From positions 37,714,882 through 37,778,881 of the forward strand of contig NC_079323.1 of assembly GCF_029931775.1 (NCBI RefSeq): a stretch of 64,000 bases of DNA, read 5' to 3'. Under the pieces are notes generated by a model. That model had not been told where the DNA came from. It saw only the letters and a program-made list of their open reading frames with translations, and searched no databases. Both the position numbers and the translations under genes were made by a program. Of this stretch, positions 9,690 to 22,129 are shown one piece after another. Position 1 is the first letter of the stretch. Each line of letters begins with the position of its first letter. Origin of the DNA: Euleptes europaea. Its lineage: Eukaryota > Chordata > Lepidosauria > Squamata > Sphaerodactylidae.

Positions 9690-11090
9690 TATAGTCAGGG
9701 GTTAATTTGAAATTAAGTATTTTTTTGAAACCTGCTTATTCGGCCAAAGTTCAGTCCTGAAGTATGTGAAGTAATAATGTAAATAATGTTTGGAAACCTC
9801 AGTAACAATAACCAGCACATCCAGTACAACCAGTAATTATTTCCAAGGACTCATAGGCACGTTTACATTAGGGATGTAGTATGTATTATGGACAGGATGC
9901 ATTTTTCTAATCCTAATCCTAAATTTAGCAACAGTTTTTGGATTCTTGATATCCTTTTAAATATCTTCTCTCATCATTTTCATGCATGTCTGCTGTAGAC
10001 TGGATTGCAGTAGTCCTACCCAAGTTTCCACTTGTATCCAGCAGAAATAACCTTTTACACTTCGGGCTATTTCACTTCATTCTGCAAAAGCAATGCTAGT
10101 TTGTTACCACTTGTCAGGAACCCACAACTAATGAATGTAAGATGTATGTAATTTCACACCCACATTTGACATTTTTAGGTGTACTCGTACAATTGGGACA
10201 TGTGAAATGGCCCTTAATAATGACTGCCTTGGACATGCGGCGACTCTTTTGCCTCTGACTGTAAAGTAAGTAGTAATAACTGCCTTGATGGTAAGAGTTT
10301 CTGGATCAAGTTCATTCTGATAAGAGGTAAAAAAGAGAGCTTTATAAAGGTATGATATGCACACATAAGAAAGTACTTCATGAGCTTACCCTTATCTTTG
10401 GCTAGACAAATGATCCTGATAGGCAGGACTATTATTCTTATCTGAAAATACTTCTCACTCTCCTAACACCTCACTCTGCAGCTACAGATTTTGACATATT
10501 TGGTGCTGATGACTGACTGTCACGTCAGTAGGAAGGTGAATATGTTAGCGAAAAAAACCGCAGTGCTGAGGACAGCAAAAAGGAAGTAGGAGGTAGTGGG
10601 CGGGCTCAAGCAGCTTGTTATCAGGTGGTAACTTGAGTAAAAGAGCCTCAGTATCCTCTGAGGATACAGCAGAGTTCCTTGCCATGATGATACAAGATAT
10701 ACCTACAGTCACCATGAGAGCTGCATGTTATGTTCACTTTTTATCAGAGGTTCCAGTGCTCAGGCAAAGATGTTACCAAACGTACCCAAGCTTGAAATCA
10801 ACATTTACGTTCCATCATTTGCTTGAGACGATTATCTCCTTCTGCCAAGTGCGCTGCATTTGGATTGCGGCAAGGAAGATGTTAATTAGCCTCCTTGGCA
10901 CACTAGAACAATCACTGCCTGAACACTGAACACGAATTACACCGTCTACATTTTTATCGTGCCCCTTCCAAGGAAATCAGAGTGCTGCACATGATTTTGC
11001 CTTCTCTCTTTGGATTGTATTGAAGAACCCAGTGTGAAAATCTCCATTCCACTGTTGCACTTGCCGTATCATTGGTAAAATAGTCTTCCA
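9690..11090. other. No recognisable feature
   Basis: AT-rich sequence. An open frame of 104 codons at 10615-10929 has no recognisable domain and I treat it as chance. Confidence 0.45.
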
Positions 11091-11091
11091 C

Positions 11092-11392
11092 ATAAAGGTA
11101 AAGGTAAAGGTCCCCTGTGCAAGCAGTGGGTCATTCCTGACCCATGGGGTGATGTCACATCCCAACATTTACTAGGCAGACTTTGTTTTACGGGGTGGTT
11201 TGCCAGTGCCTTCCCCAGTCATCTTCCCTTTACCTGGGTACTCATTTTACTGACCTCGGAAGGATGGAAGGCTGAGTCAACCTTGAGTCGGCTACCTGAA
11301 ACTAACTTCCGTCGGGATCGAACTCAGGTCGTGAGCACAGCTTGGACTGCAGTACTGCAGCTTACCACTCTGCGCCATGGGGCTCCTAGTCT
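11092..11392 (-). mobile_element. tRNA-derived SINE (reverse)
   Basis: Reverse complement of the 6858-7155 unit: AAAGGTCCCCTGTGCAAGC at the left, GGGATCGAACTC (B-box complement) near 11313, and CTGCAGTACTGCAGCTTA at the tRNA-like head. Confidence 0.75.
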
Positions 11393-11395
11393 TCC

Positions 11396-11398
<3 letters not shown>

Positions 11399-11437
<39 letters not shown>
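11399..11437. repeat. (TG)n microsatellite
   Basis: About 19 TG dinucleotides directly before the 3' end of a reverse-oriented 5S-type SINE. The SINE at 51 kb has the complementary (CA)n at the same place, so it is probably the SINE tail. Confidence 0.9.
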
Positions 11438-11440
<3 letters not shown>

Positions 11441-11650
11441 GTGCCTTCAAATTGCAGCCGACTTATGGCGACCCCTTTTGGGGTTTTCATGGCAAGAGAC
11501 TAACAGGTGGTTTGCCAGGGCCTTCCTCTGCACAGCAACCCTGGACTTCCTTGGTGGTCTCCCATCCAAATACTAACCAGGGCTGACCCTGCTTAGCTTC
11601 TGAGATCTGAAGAGATCAGGCTAGCCTGGGCCATCCAGGTCAGGGCAGTC
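11438..11650 (-). mobile_element. 5S-rRNA-derived SINE (reverse)
   Basis: TCTCCCATCCAAATACTAAC ... CCTGCTTAGCTTCTGAGATC is the complement of the 5S rRNA internal promoter region (GATCTCGGAAGCTAAGCAGG ... TTAGTACTTGGATGGGAGA). The rest of the unit (TTGCAGCCGACTTATGGCGA, TTTTCATGGCAAGAGACTAA) is shared with the copies at 32.8, 42.8, 28.3 and 51.0 kb. Confidence 0.8.
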
Positions 11651-11654
11651 TTCC

Positions 11655-12990
11655 ATATAACCCCTCTCTAAAGTTAATGGTTTCTCATGTCCAGCGCCAT
11701 GGATGTGTTACTCCTTAATACACATAAGCTCCCAACCCATAATCAAGAAAGCTAAACAGAAGAACTTTCTGACTTTCATAGACTAGATTCCTTAAGATAA
11801 CTCAGTCCCTCCTCCCTTCCCTGAGATTTGATCACATTCTGGTAGGTTTACCCCTTTTACTGCTAGTAAATGTAACCTCCATATACCCCGAAGGGCTCTA
11901 ATACTGTTCCTTTGTGTTGTATCCTACTTTTCCACTTAGCTAGGATCAACATGTGCCTACAGTGCAAGGATCATTGGCTCTTGAATCACAGGATGTCTCC
12001 TTTGTCAGAGGATTACATCACCATCATAGGAGAGCAGAGTAGGAGGATAAAATCCATTAACTCAAGGCAATGGACTGTAGGTAAGTGAAGGTTTCTAGGG
12101 ATACCCCTAGCTTAATGTGGGAACAGAAGGCAATTAATTTCTGAGGTAATTCTAAAGCAATACAGTCTTCTGTAACGGGACTAATTTGATCTGATTTAAC
12201 TTTCAATAAATGGTATAAATTCATGGATAGATAAATGTGTGCATTTATTATTGGTGTGAGAGACTCAGCCCTCCCCAGCAACCATTATCTTCTCTTATTT
12301 GTAAGGCTGCCTCTTAGGGATAGTAGTTAGTGTTAGGACAGGTTTGTTTTCTTCATGGCTCCTCATGAAGCTCCTTGAAGAGCAGCTGTGCTGTGAATAT
12401 TTCAGATAGGCTCACTGCTCCCATTATGTCAAATACCTGCACATTACTCTTCTTTATCTCCTGGCAGGCAAGAGCACCCATCTGCATTCAAGAGCATTTT
12501 CTCTCTCTCCAAGGCACTGCTGAAGAGTGTCAGATGCTCTGTTCTAGCCAGGTAGCTACCTTTTGGTGTACTTGACGTTATCAATGTCAGCCAGTGTAAT
12601 AATTCAAAATCACATGTGCTCTGTGTAATTGATGGATTTTCATAAACCCTGGCCACCAACATTTGTGGATCTAACCTTGAGCAAGATTTTTTTCTTTTTA
12701 CACAGTGACAATAAAGGACTGTGTGTGATTTGTGCCATCAGCAATTAGAGGTAAAGCTGTTCGAGAGACTCATCTGAAACTGAGCAGCTGAGTTCTAGAT
12801 CGGGGGGACTGAGGGCTGAGACTGGACATTGAAAGCGGTCTGCTTTGACTCAAATGCCCCCACTTTACTTCATTTTTTCCTTGTCCATAATTTATTATTT
12901 TCACACCAGTTTCTCTCTCCTCATGCTGAATATTTCAAATTAAAATTAACACATTTTTGGCTACTTTTTCTGTGCCAATTGTGTATAAAA
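11655..12990. other. No recognisable feature
   Basis: No conserved frame, terminal repeats or structural RNA seen. Confidence 0.45.
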
Positions 12991-13018
12991 TAGAGTCTTT
13001 ATAAATGGTGTATAAATG

Positions 13019-14882
13019 CAAGGAGAAGAATTTAAAATAAGAGGATATGCAGACGATGTCCTATTAACAATTGCTCAACCACAACTAGGCATAATGAAAT
13101 TAATGGACAATATAAAAACATACGGTGAAATGGCAATAAATCAAAAACAATTTTTTTTCGAGAGAACACAACACAAGAAGAAGAAGCAAACATAGCTGCA
13201 CAGACTAGTTGTGTCATATCCAAGAAACCGATAAAATATCTGGGGGTATTTATATCAAAAAATAATCAAGACTTATTTAAATATAATTATGAAGTTGTTT
13301 GGAGAAAAATTGAAAAAAAAAATTCTTATGTGGACTAAATTAAGAGTTTCCTGGCTGGGCAAAATAGCAATCGTAAAAATGAATGTGCTACCAAGGTTAA
13401 ATTTTCTTTTCCAAATGATTCCAATAAAAATTAATGACAAAGTACTATCTATATGGCAACAAAAAATCAATAAATTCATATGGGACAAAAAAAACGGCCA
13501 CGAATTAAATTTAAAATAATGACGGATACTAAAAGAAGAGGAGGACTTGCTCTTCCAAACCTAAAATTATATCATCAAGCAGCAACTTTGGTTTGGATCA
13601 AAGATTAGATAATTTATCCAAATAATAGGAACACTAACTTAGAACTAATAGACTTGCAAGGTGGACCACATCAACTTTTATGGGGAAAAAATCCCAAGAA
13701 ACAGTTAGTTGAAAAGAGAAATCATCTAATTGTGGATAATATGATTATAACATGGAAAAAATTAAAATCAAGATTAAGTCCTAATCCCCCATTAATGATG
13801 GCTCCATTCAGTGTTTATGGTACCACTATGGACAAAAAAAAGTATGGATTAATGAGATATGGAGACATAATAAAAAAAGATGGAACATTCAAAACGCTAG
13901 CGGATATACATGAAGATCATCCACAGATGTCTTGGATGACATATCATCAACTTATGTTGAGATTCAAGGAAGATTGCACAGTCCGGGGTAAACTCAGAAA
14001 GGAAACAGAATTTGAACAACTAATGAGCAAACCAACACAACATTTATTAGGAAAAATCTACAAACTCTTAATAACATTCAATACAGAGGAAGAACAAGTT
14101 AAAGTCTGTCAAATCAAATGGATGGAAAATATAAGTGAAACAATAACGATTGAGGAGTGGGAACAGCTCTTCCGAAAGAATCTTAAGTTCACTCTCTGTC
14201 AAAACATCCAGGAAAATTGGCTCAAGAAGCTGCATAGATGGTATATAACTCCAAGTGATATCCAAAATATGAACTGTAAGGCCTCAGGACTATGCTGGAA
14301 GTGTCACAAAATCAGAGGCACCTTCTACCACTGTTGGTGGACGTGCAAAGTTGTTCAGAAATTTTGGGAAAAAATTCATATGAATCTGGAAGGCATCTTG
14401 GGACAAAGCATAAATTATGACCCCAAACTCTTCCTTCTGAATAAAACACCTGACACAATGAACGAGGATCAACAGATTATTGCAAAATATCTTGTAACTG
14501 CGGCTAGAGTTGTCTTGGCATCTCTTTGGAAAACCGATAATATCCCAAAAATTCAAACATGGATAGAAAAATCTCTAGAATACATAACGATGGCACAACT
14601 AACGGAATACATGAAAGACAGTACACAAGAACAAAACTGAGAGAAATAGAAACCCTTTTATGAATACATCACAATCACCAGATAAAAGCATTAACCAAAT
14701 CGTGTTACCACCTTAATAAGAATAATAATCTGTTTATATGGCAATAATATGGAATATTGTATTATACTTAATAGAGGGGTAGATACCCATATATGTTAAC
14801 AAAATGATATTTAATCAATATTATTTTCTTTTCCCCTAATTTTCCTTCTGTTTGTCTAATTAATTTTGAAAATATATATATA
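13019..14882 (+). mobile_element. 5'-truncated L1 retrotransposon
   Basis: The left end enters ORF2 just before the reverse transcriptase active site (RGYADDVLLTIAQPQ, about 13040). The C-terminal ORF2 follows, including an open stretch 13654-14640 with LHRWYITPSDI and the cysteine motif CWKCHKIRGTFYHCWWTCKV (near 14290-14350), typical of L1 C-termini. The A-rich composition fits L1. A near-perfect 21 bp target duplication (TTTATAAATGGTGTATAAATG at 12998 and 14883, one mismatch) frames it. The tail is an (AT)n-rich run, not poly-A. Frames before 13654 are broken. Confidence 0.85.
13654..14640 (+). pseudogene. L1 ORF2 C-terminal remnant
   Basis: Open for 328 codons, corresponding to the end of L1 ORF2 after the reverse transcriptase. 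It carries the C..C...H...C motif (CWKCHK ... HCWWTC) and ends at a natural-looking stop before a short 3' UTR. No catalytic domain is inside this frame; the YADD box lies upstream in another frame. It is a piece of a dead LINE and not a host gene. Confidence 0.8.
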
Positions 14883-15024
14883 TTTATAAATGGTGCATAA
14901 ATGGTGTGAAATTGAGTAAAAGAATGATCAATGATAGCAACAGAAACGAGGCAAACTATAACAGATCACTGTGACAAGATACAAAATAAAAATGAAAAAA
15001 AACACCACCCTGGTGTATTGGCTT

Positions 15025-15105
15025 GTCCTTAAGTATATGACTTCAACAGACTTAGAAGGGTATAACTTTATTTAGAATCACACTTGAAGTTCAGTAAACT
15101 ACAGC
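15025..15105. repeat. Short palindromic interspersed repeat
   Basis: TTCAACAGACTTAGAAGGGTATAACTTTATTTAGAATCACAC belongs to the same ~85 bp palindromic family as 55360-55450, 18010-18065 and 61975-62060 (AACTCTGCTTAGGATTGCAC type). Split here into ordinary decayed copies. Confidence 0.5.
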
Positions 15106-15287
15106 ATCATTCTGCCCCAGAGTCTGGTCAGATTTAACAGTTCATTCATATAGAGTCAAAAACTGTATCCTCTAAAGGATTACAAGCAATTTTTAAAGTG
15201 TAGTGTCTGGGTTACCCTGAGATGACTTTGACTGAGACAGACAGATGTCAAGTGTGAGGGGACTTGTTTCCCAAGATGCAGGACCAA

Positions 15288-15498
15288 GGGTGCCAATCTC
15301 TAGGTGGGGGCTGGAGATCTCCTTGGATTACAACTGATATCCAGGTGACAGAGATCAGTTCACCTGGAGAAAATGGTCACTTTGGGAGGTGGACTCCATG
15401 GCATTATACCCCATTGAAGCCACTCCCCAAACCCCAACCTCCTCAGGTTCCACCCCTAAAATCTCCAGGTATTTCCCACCCCAGAGCTGGTAACCCTA
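15288..15498 (+). mobile_element. TAGGGTTGCC MITE
   Basis: AAGGGTGCCAATCTCTAGG at the left and GAGCTGGTAACCCTA at the right, with the usual interior (GGAGAAAATGG, CCATTGAAGCC). Moderately diverged. Confidence 0.75.
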
Positions 15499-15710
15499 TT
15501 CAGGGCCCAAATTCAGATTAGGACTGTTGTGCAGGGGTACTGTGGAAAAGGGACCTTAGCCCTTTACCCCTCATGTTGTTTTCCCAACCCAAAACAGATG
15601 GGGGGGAATTATTTGTCCCAATGTGGTACTGATAGGCTACATATGCAGCCCTTCAACAGGGCAAATAGAGTCTCTCTGGGGCTGTTTTTGATGGGGAAAA
15701 TTGTGCAGTA

Positions 15711-15775
15711 CCAGCCCTGTTTAGCTTCTGAGATCTGATGAGATTGGGCTACACCATGCTGTCTTCCCTCCCATA
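15711..15775 (-). mobile_element. 5S-derived SINE fragment (reverse)
   Basis: CCTGTTTAGCTTCTGAGATC followed by TGATGAGATTGGGCTACACC is the 5S-like head only. Confidence 0.65.
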
Positions 15776-15779
15776 AAAT

Positions 15780-17025
15780 GTATAGAAGCATATATTTCTA
15801 ATTCACTTTGGCTGCTCTGCTGCCTTTTGACTATTTTTTGCATCCCGTCCTCAGTTTTTCTGTTTTGTTTTAAATGCATGCAGTTCAGAAACCCTCACAA
15901 AGTCAATCATTAATTCCGTTTCCTCGCATGCAGGATCCAAGCAGTGATGATAACAGTACAGGGCAACAGGGAACAGGTAGCCAGCACAGATTTATACAGG
16001 TTTAGAAGAAATTCACAGACAATAAAGTGCTCAAATGAGTTCTAGCAGCATGAGTGCAAGAGAAGACCAGAAAAATCTCAAAAGGGCAAAATATCATTTA
16101 AAGGAGATGGATTGTCAGGGAGTCGCAGAACATTTATGACCACTTAAAATCCTTGAATACTGGAGACAATGAGTCTGGATGTAATGCAATAAAATTTGTG
16201 CACATTACAGAATGAGCTATAACTGGAATTGCAGATTGATCCCTGACTGGAGGCAACACAGATGCAGGGAGATGTGAATTTGGCACTGGATTTGGCTGCT
16301 GCTCATTCACAAAGGCGAGGATGGACCAAGACATTTTGCTGCCCCAAGAGAGTGCACACAGGTCTGCCTGACAGTTGTCAACTAGTGCCTTTCATACCAT
16401 TACAAGGAGCCTCTGGGAGAATATCTCTTGGGTGCCGTTGCTTTACTAGCACTGCTAAAAATATTGCTTCCTCTGGCAATACTTGGGTTGTTTATGCATT
16501 GGGCCAGCCATTCACAGATGAGAACATGTGGTTAATCTCTCAAATAATCTCTTTTGGGGTAAGAAGGAGCAGGTTAGAAAGGGAATTGGCTGCACGTTTC
16601 GCTCACACTTTGCCCCAGCACCATCCAACAATACAAGATGCTCAGGGTGCTTGCCAATTCACCCTACCTATCATGAGCAATCCACCCTATTCCTGCCATC
16701 CCTGGTTATTGTCTAACCAGGTCTAAAGACCACGCCTCTTTATTCCATCTCTCCCTAGAGACAACATGAAGCAGGTGAAAAACAATTCCCTAAAAAGCCA
16801 GTAATAGGAAACTTCAAAATTCCTTCTTGGCCCTGGATCAATCAAGTCATCTCACACTGCCCCAAGGGAGGACAGGTGGGTCAGCAGCACACAACACATG
16901 CCTGCGTGGGGAAAACAGGAAGCCTCTTTTAAGACTCTCCATGACCATTCCCAATAGGCTGGGTGATTGACTGTCCCAACCAATAAGGCCCTTTGCGTTA
17001 TTTGAATTGTAGGTGGGAGATTAAC
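15780..17025. other. No recognisable feature
   Basis: An open frame of 154 codons (16262-16726) has no domain I recognise. No repeats of the families above. Confidence 0.45.
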
Positions 17026-17034
17026 ACCCATAGG

Positions 17035-17242
17035 TAGGGTTTCCAGCTCCGGTTTGGGAAATACCTGGAGATATTTGGGGCAGAGCCTGAGGAGGGGAGG
17101 GTTTGGAGAGGGGAGGGACTTCAATGCCATAGAGTCAATTGCCAAAGAGGCCATTTTCTCCAGGTGAACTGATCTATATTGGCTGGAGATCAGTTGTAAT
17201 AGCAGGAGATCTCCAGCCACCACCTGGAAGTTGGCAACCCTA
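17035..17242 (-). mobile_element. TAGGGTTGCC MITE with perfect 8 bp target duplication
   Basis: Left end TAGGGTTTCCAGCTCC, right end GTTGGCAACCCTA. CCCATAGG occurs at 17027-17034 and 17243-17250. This copy belongs to a second end-type in which GGTCCCTCTTTGCC is replaced by AGCTCCGGTTTGGG. Confidence 0.9.
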
Positions 17243-17324
17243 CCCATAGGCCCAGTATCCATGAATGAATATAGGGTAGGGTGTGCATTTGAGTGCACAT
17301 GAGCTGAAAATATATCCTGAAATC

Positions 17325-17530
17325 ACTATGGGTAGCTGTGTTAGTCTGTATCAGTAAAAAAGAGCAAAAATCCAGTAGCACCTTAAAGACTAACAAAAAT
17401 TTCTGGCAGGGTATAAGCTTTTGTGAGTTACAGCTCACATTTTCTGAAGTGAGGTGTGACTCATGAAAGCTCATACCCTGCAAGAAATTGTGTTAGTCTG
17501 TAAGGTGCTACTGTACTCTTGCTCTTTTCT
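17325..17530. repeat. Palindromic interspersed repeat (TTAGTCTGTA family)
   Basis: GTGTTAGTCTGTATCAG ... AGTAGCACCTTAAAGACTAAC is partly mirrored by GTTAGTCTGTAAGGTGCTAC. The family is widespread in sauropsids and also present here at 27905-28520, 33945-34250 and 62200-62520. Confidence 0.7.
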
Positions 17531-17554
17531 ACTCCTAAAAATCACTGTTTGGAA

Positions 17555-18000
17555 TCTGTTTGGGTATCGGATGAGGAAGAAGTGAAAATGGGTAGGGGGG
17601 AGAGGAACCCAAACGTAACCATGTGCACACAGATGGCATCGATTTTCATCAAGGTGAGCTTGAATCAGACTTTAAATTCATGCCAAAACAGCATCAGACA
17701 AAACCTGTGGAAAGTGCGGGGTAGGAGTGAGGTGAACTCTGAGGAAGGGGGAAATCATGCATAACTCCAATGAAAAACTGCGTCAGTCCGGCAGAGAATG
17801 CGAATCCAAGTACCCATGGATGAATGGCCATAATTCTTTTTTACTTCTGAGTTTCCAGTGCTGGAGCTGGGAGAAATATTTTTAAATCACTGAAAGGCAA
17901 CACTAGCAGGAGACAGGGGATGGTTTCACTCTTCCCCCCCACGTGCTCCATTGCCTTGACAGCCTTCAAAGAACTGAAGTATAAAATTGCTGTGCTATTA
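17555..18000. repeat. Dispersed sequence related to the 57.3 kb tandem repeat
   Basis: CATGCATAACTCCAATGA ... AACTGCGTCAGTCC (17756-17790) resembles CATGCATAACTCCAATGAAC ... AGACAGACTGG at 57545-57580. Family unknown. Confidence 0.4.
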
Positions 18001-18571
18001 ACTAACATCCTCACAGTGCCATCCTAAACAGACTTAGAAGGGTGGAAGTCTGCTTAGAATGGCCAGTTAATGACTAGGAGCATAAACAGGGCAAGTACAT
18101 TTCAAGAATAAATCCTTTTAAAGTACATATCCTACTCTTTGATTAGTTATGGTCCATTGTCCTAGATATAAAAGAGAAGCAAGTGGAAGGCTGTATGGAG
18201 TGAATCTAATAAGAGACACAAAGCTATTCTTTTAAGCTTGACATCCACTACATGCTGAGTAATGTGTATGCCAAATACCTGTCAGTTTATGAACACCTGT
18301 TTTACATTCAAGCATGTGAGATCCAAGCATTTTTGAATACACTAATTGGGGCAGAGTGCTTTCTTTACGGCACCGTTGCTTTGAGAAAATGTCTTGTTTT
18401 ACCTGCCAGCAATTTGGAAGTGCTCATTCTGCGGCATTGTTGGTTCATAAGAGAATGTTTGGCAGGCGGATGTTGGGAATATCAAATGGGAATTACTCTG
18501 ATTCAGTCAAATTCACAGACCGATATGCGAGCAGAAACACCATAACAAAGAAATGGCTGTACACTGGGAGT

Positions 18572-18690
18572 AGGGTTGCCAAGTCCTTCTTTGCCACCGG
18601 CAGGAGGTTTTTGGGGCAGAGCCTGAGGAGGGGGGTTGGGGAGAGGAGGGACTTCAATGCCATAGAGTCCAATGGCCAAAGTGGCAGTAT
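18572..18690 (-). mobile_element. Truncated TAGGGTTGCC MITE
   Basis: TAGGGTTGCCAAGTCCTTC through TAGAGTCCAATGGCCAAAG, then the copy stops. The second terminus is missing. Confidence 0.75.
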
Positions 18691-19154
18691 CCCTTTTGGG
18701 AACTCAGCTCACTATCCTAACGTGGGAATTGAACAGAAATAAGAAATTGGATTTGCTGGTGACTCTAAAAAATGGACCCAGTATAAGAATGCTTGAATTA
18801 GACTAATATAGAAGTGGGCCTTTCATTGTGAACTTGGGGTTACCATGAGATATGTAGATCTGTATCATGTGAGAAACAGCCTGAGCAGGGAGCATTATCA
18901 GTCAGCACACGAGATACATGAAAATGATCCACAGCTCCTTTTTAACATCTGTTGCAAATCACTGCAGGTTAATGCTCCAAATTCCAGAGTGCAATCGCCT
19001 ATTCTGTCAATTATGCCCATTCATTTCTGCGCCATTCATCTTATTTTAATTCTTCCCCAGGTATAAAGTGACAAGCACAAGGCAACAAAATTACCTGGGC
19101 CCACAATGACCTACAACAAAGATATTCATCATTCTACACTGTTCAACTTGTATT

Positions 19155-19352
19155 AGAATTGCCAGCCTCCAGGTGGTGGCTGGAGATCTCCCATTATTAC
19201 AACTGATCTCCACCTGATAGAGATCAGTTCACCTGGAGAAAATGGCCGCTTTGGCAATTGGACTCTATGACATTGAAGACTTGAAACCCCGCCCTCCCCA
19301 GGCTCCACCCCAAAAATCTCCAGGTATTTCTCAACTTGGAGCTGGCAACCCT
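19155..19352 (+). mobile_element. TAGGGTTGCC MITE
   Basis: ATTGCCAGCCTCCAGGTGG to GAGCTGGCAACCCTA with the full interior. Left TAGGG decayed to TTAGA. Confidence 0.8.
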
Positions 19353-19496
19353 AGAGGCCACACTTATTTTCAATCAGTTGCTTAGCCCATTTTGCAATGC
19401 AATATGCATTTGGTATTTTTGCTTGATCCTGCAGGATGTTGATTCGAATTAGGTTAGAGGCCTTACAATGTCTGTTCACATAGCCTGTCTATATAA

Positions 19497-19693
19497 GATT
19501 GTCATCCTCCAGGTACTAGCTGGAGGTCTGCTATTACAACTGATCCCCAGCCAATATAGATCAGTTCCCCTGGAGAAAATGGCCCCTTTGGCAATTGGAC
19601 ATTGAAGCATCTTCCCTCCCCAAACCCCACCCTCCTCAGGCGCCAACCAAAAAAAACCTCCCGCTGGTGGCAAAGAGGGACCTGGCAACCCTA
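19497..19693 (+). mobile_element. TAGGGTTGCC MITE
   Basis: TAAGATTGTCATCCTCCAGG to GACCTGGCAACCCTA. Interior intact. Confidence 0.8.
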
Positions 19694-19699
19694 TGTTTA

Positions 19700-22120
19700 T
19701 AACATAACTGTTTATTCATTAACACACTATAGCTGGTGTCCCCCCCTGCCCGCAGTACACTCAATATGAATATCCTTGATCGGGTTACCCACGTTCATAG
19801 ATGAAAACAAAGTTCCTTTGTTGACTGTCCTTTATCATTAGATAGAAGTTTTACTAGTTCTAGCATGGGGTTTCAAAACATGAGGGACCAAGTTGCTCAC
19901 TGCTGAAGAAAACTCTGCTTCAGAGGAGACCATATGACAATCGCTAGCAAGCCTATACAGGTGGTTTCAAAGTATTTTTCTGTAGTCGTCTGATAAACAA
20001 ACAAACCTTGACATCGGTAGGGATTAAAGAATAAGAGATTGAAAACCTGATCTGTTTTGACACCTGGAAACATGCGAAAATAGAAAAATACCTAGTGCCT
20101 TCACATCCCCTGAAATGTTCTCATTGAACAGCATGCCAGTAGCTTTTAGAGAGTCTAGATCTTGGAGCGTTTTAATTTTAGTACTGTACATAGGTAGCAA
20201 GTGCTTGTTTAATTATTTATGCAGATTAATAATGCAAATGTTTTTTAATAGAAATAAGTGAGTGTAGGATGGCTCAACCATTCTACATTTTTCCCCCTGT
20301 GAGGTGGGCTTTATGCCTGTTAAGAGGGCTTTTAGTTAACATGGTGGTGGGCTTTCCCCCTTTTACCTCACCCTGGAGTATACTGTGAATTACCCAATGT
20401 TATCTACAAATAATGGTGAATCCTGATTGCCACAGTGCAAGCCTGTCAGTTAGAAATTCTTCAGAATTAAAAAATAAAAAACAAGGAATTTACTCCACAA
20501 AGAGGCCTACTGTGACTTCTGTCTTCTTGTCAGTCTTACAAAGGCATAACATTTGATAGGCTACTAAATGAAACAAATATGTAACATTTATAAAGAAAAT
20601 GCTGCTAAAATAAAACATTTATAACATCAATGCTAATAGATCACACTTTCACAAAATCAGTGAGGATGGGGTGAGAAAATATGTAACGTGTTACACAGAA
20701 CTTTTCTTCAGGCAGAGTAAGAAGATGGCTCATTTTTGGGGCTGTTGTGAGATTCTAGGTAACTACAAATGTGCATTCTCTTTCATTTATATATGAACCA
20801 TCATTAAATAGAACCACCATTTACAGGCATTAACGGATATCCCTCATCCCTTAAATAGAACCACCATTTACAAATATCTGTGCCTCATTTCTTGATCCAG
20901 TTCAGCCAGAACTATCTGTGCTAAGCTACAGTGAAAAACTTAAAGAAAGATGGAGGTAATCATGTATATTACAGACCTTGGATTTCTAAAAGGTTCATTT
21001 TCAAAGCAATGACTATCTACCTTCTGCAAAGTCACAGCAGTGTTCTGACAATTTAAGGCCAATGGAAAGGTTAAGCATTGAACATAGCTGTAGAGAGACT
21101 CAATCTGAACCTCAGAATGGCCCAATTTATGCAGATCCAATTTATTCAAAAGTGCAGCCTGGGTATATTTTGTACAACAGCTTTTCCATTTGTCCTCGCT
21201 TCTGACAAGTAAATGCAGTATTATTATCTATATAAAATTTCCCATCTTGATAGGGTAATTTGAAAGATTTTCATTAACGTTATTGATCCAGCTATTGCAA
21301 TGATAGGTATATTATATCTCTTGATAGGTATACTATATCTCTATAGTGAATGATGCCCAAGCAGAACACAAAAGCTGTTATTTCAGAACACCTAAGGAGC
21401 TTTCATTGCATCCAGCTCTACATCTGTCTGTAGTGAAACAAAATTTAATTTGCTACATGCTCCTTAAATGAACTGTCACCATAAATCTAATGCTACTACA
21501 ACATAATAAAATTTTGTGCCTTGCCATAAGAAAGTCATATCTCTGCAGTCCCATCATCCTTTGCACTCCCTTTTGTACTGTCTTTGCTTTTTATTTAAAA
21601 CATGAAAACCCCACAATAACGTCTTCTTTGTTGTCGAAAAAGCAGATGCTCTGACTGATGGATTCCCTTTGAGCTATAGAAGCGAAAGATCAAGATTGTA
21701 TTTTAGTCCCTGAAGAACAAAACCCAGAAAAAATTAGGTGGCAGGTAATTCGGTTTGAGAAGTTAAGATAACCTGGCTGTACTTTTAAACATACATCATC
21801 CAATAATAAAGATAAGCTACCTACTTTCAGAGAGAAAAGATCAAAACTGGAATTCACAGAGAGGGAAATGGTAGGAAACCACCCAATATTGCTTTCTTCA
21901 ATAACTTAAAAAAAAAAATCATATTCTGGCAGATACACCATTTATTTTAGAAGAGGATTAGACTTGGGTGGAATAATTTGGCTGTGCCCTGGAAATGTTT
22001 CAGAGGACCTGGATTTTGGATCTGGCTTCTGCTCTGGACTGGATTCCAGAATATTATCACCCAGCACCTCAGTTTGATTTAAGAGAGGCTATGCTAAGCC
22101 TTGACACATATACACCTAGG
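19700..22120. other. Long stretch without recognisable features
   Basis: AT-rich, no conserved frames. Only small local duplications are seen: ATAGAACCACCATTTACA at 20807 and 20856, and TTGATAGGTATA at 21299-21335. Confidence 0.5.
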
Positions 22121-22129
22121 CCTCTAGCA

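Noticed and set aside
10615-10929. 104-codon frame as a gene
   Set aside because: No domain, no splice context, no codon bias evident.
11438-11650. True 5S rRNA gene
   Set aside because: Only the promoter region resembles 5S; the unit continues with SINE sequence and recurs at least five times with the same tail.
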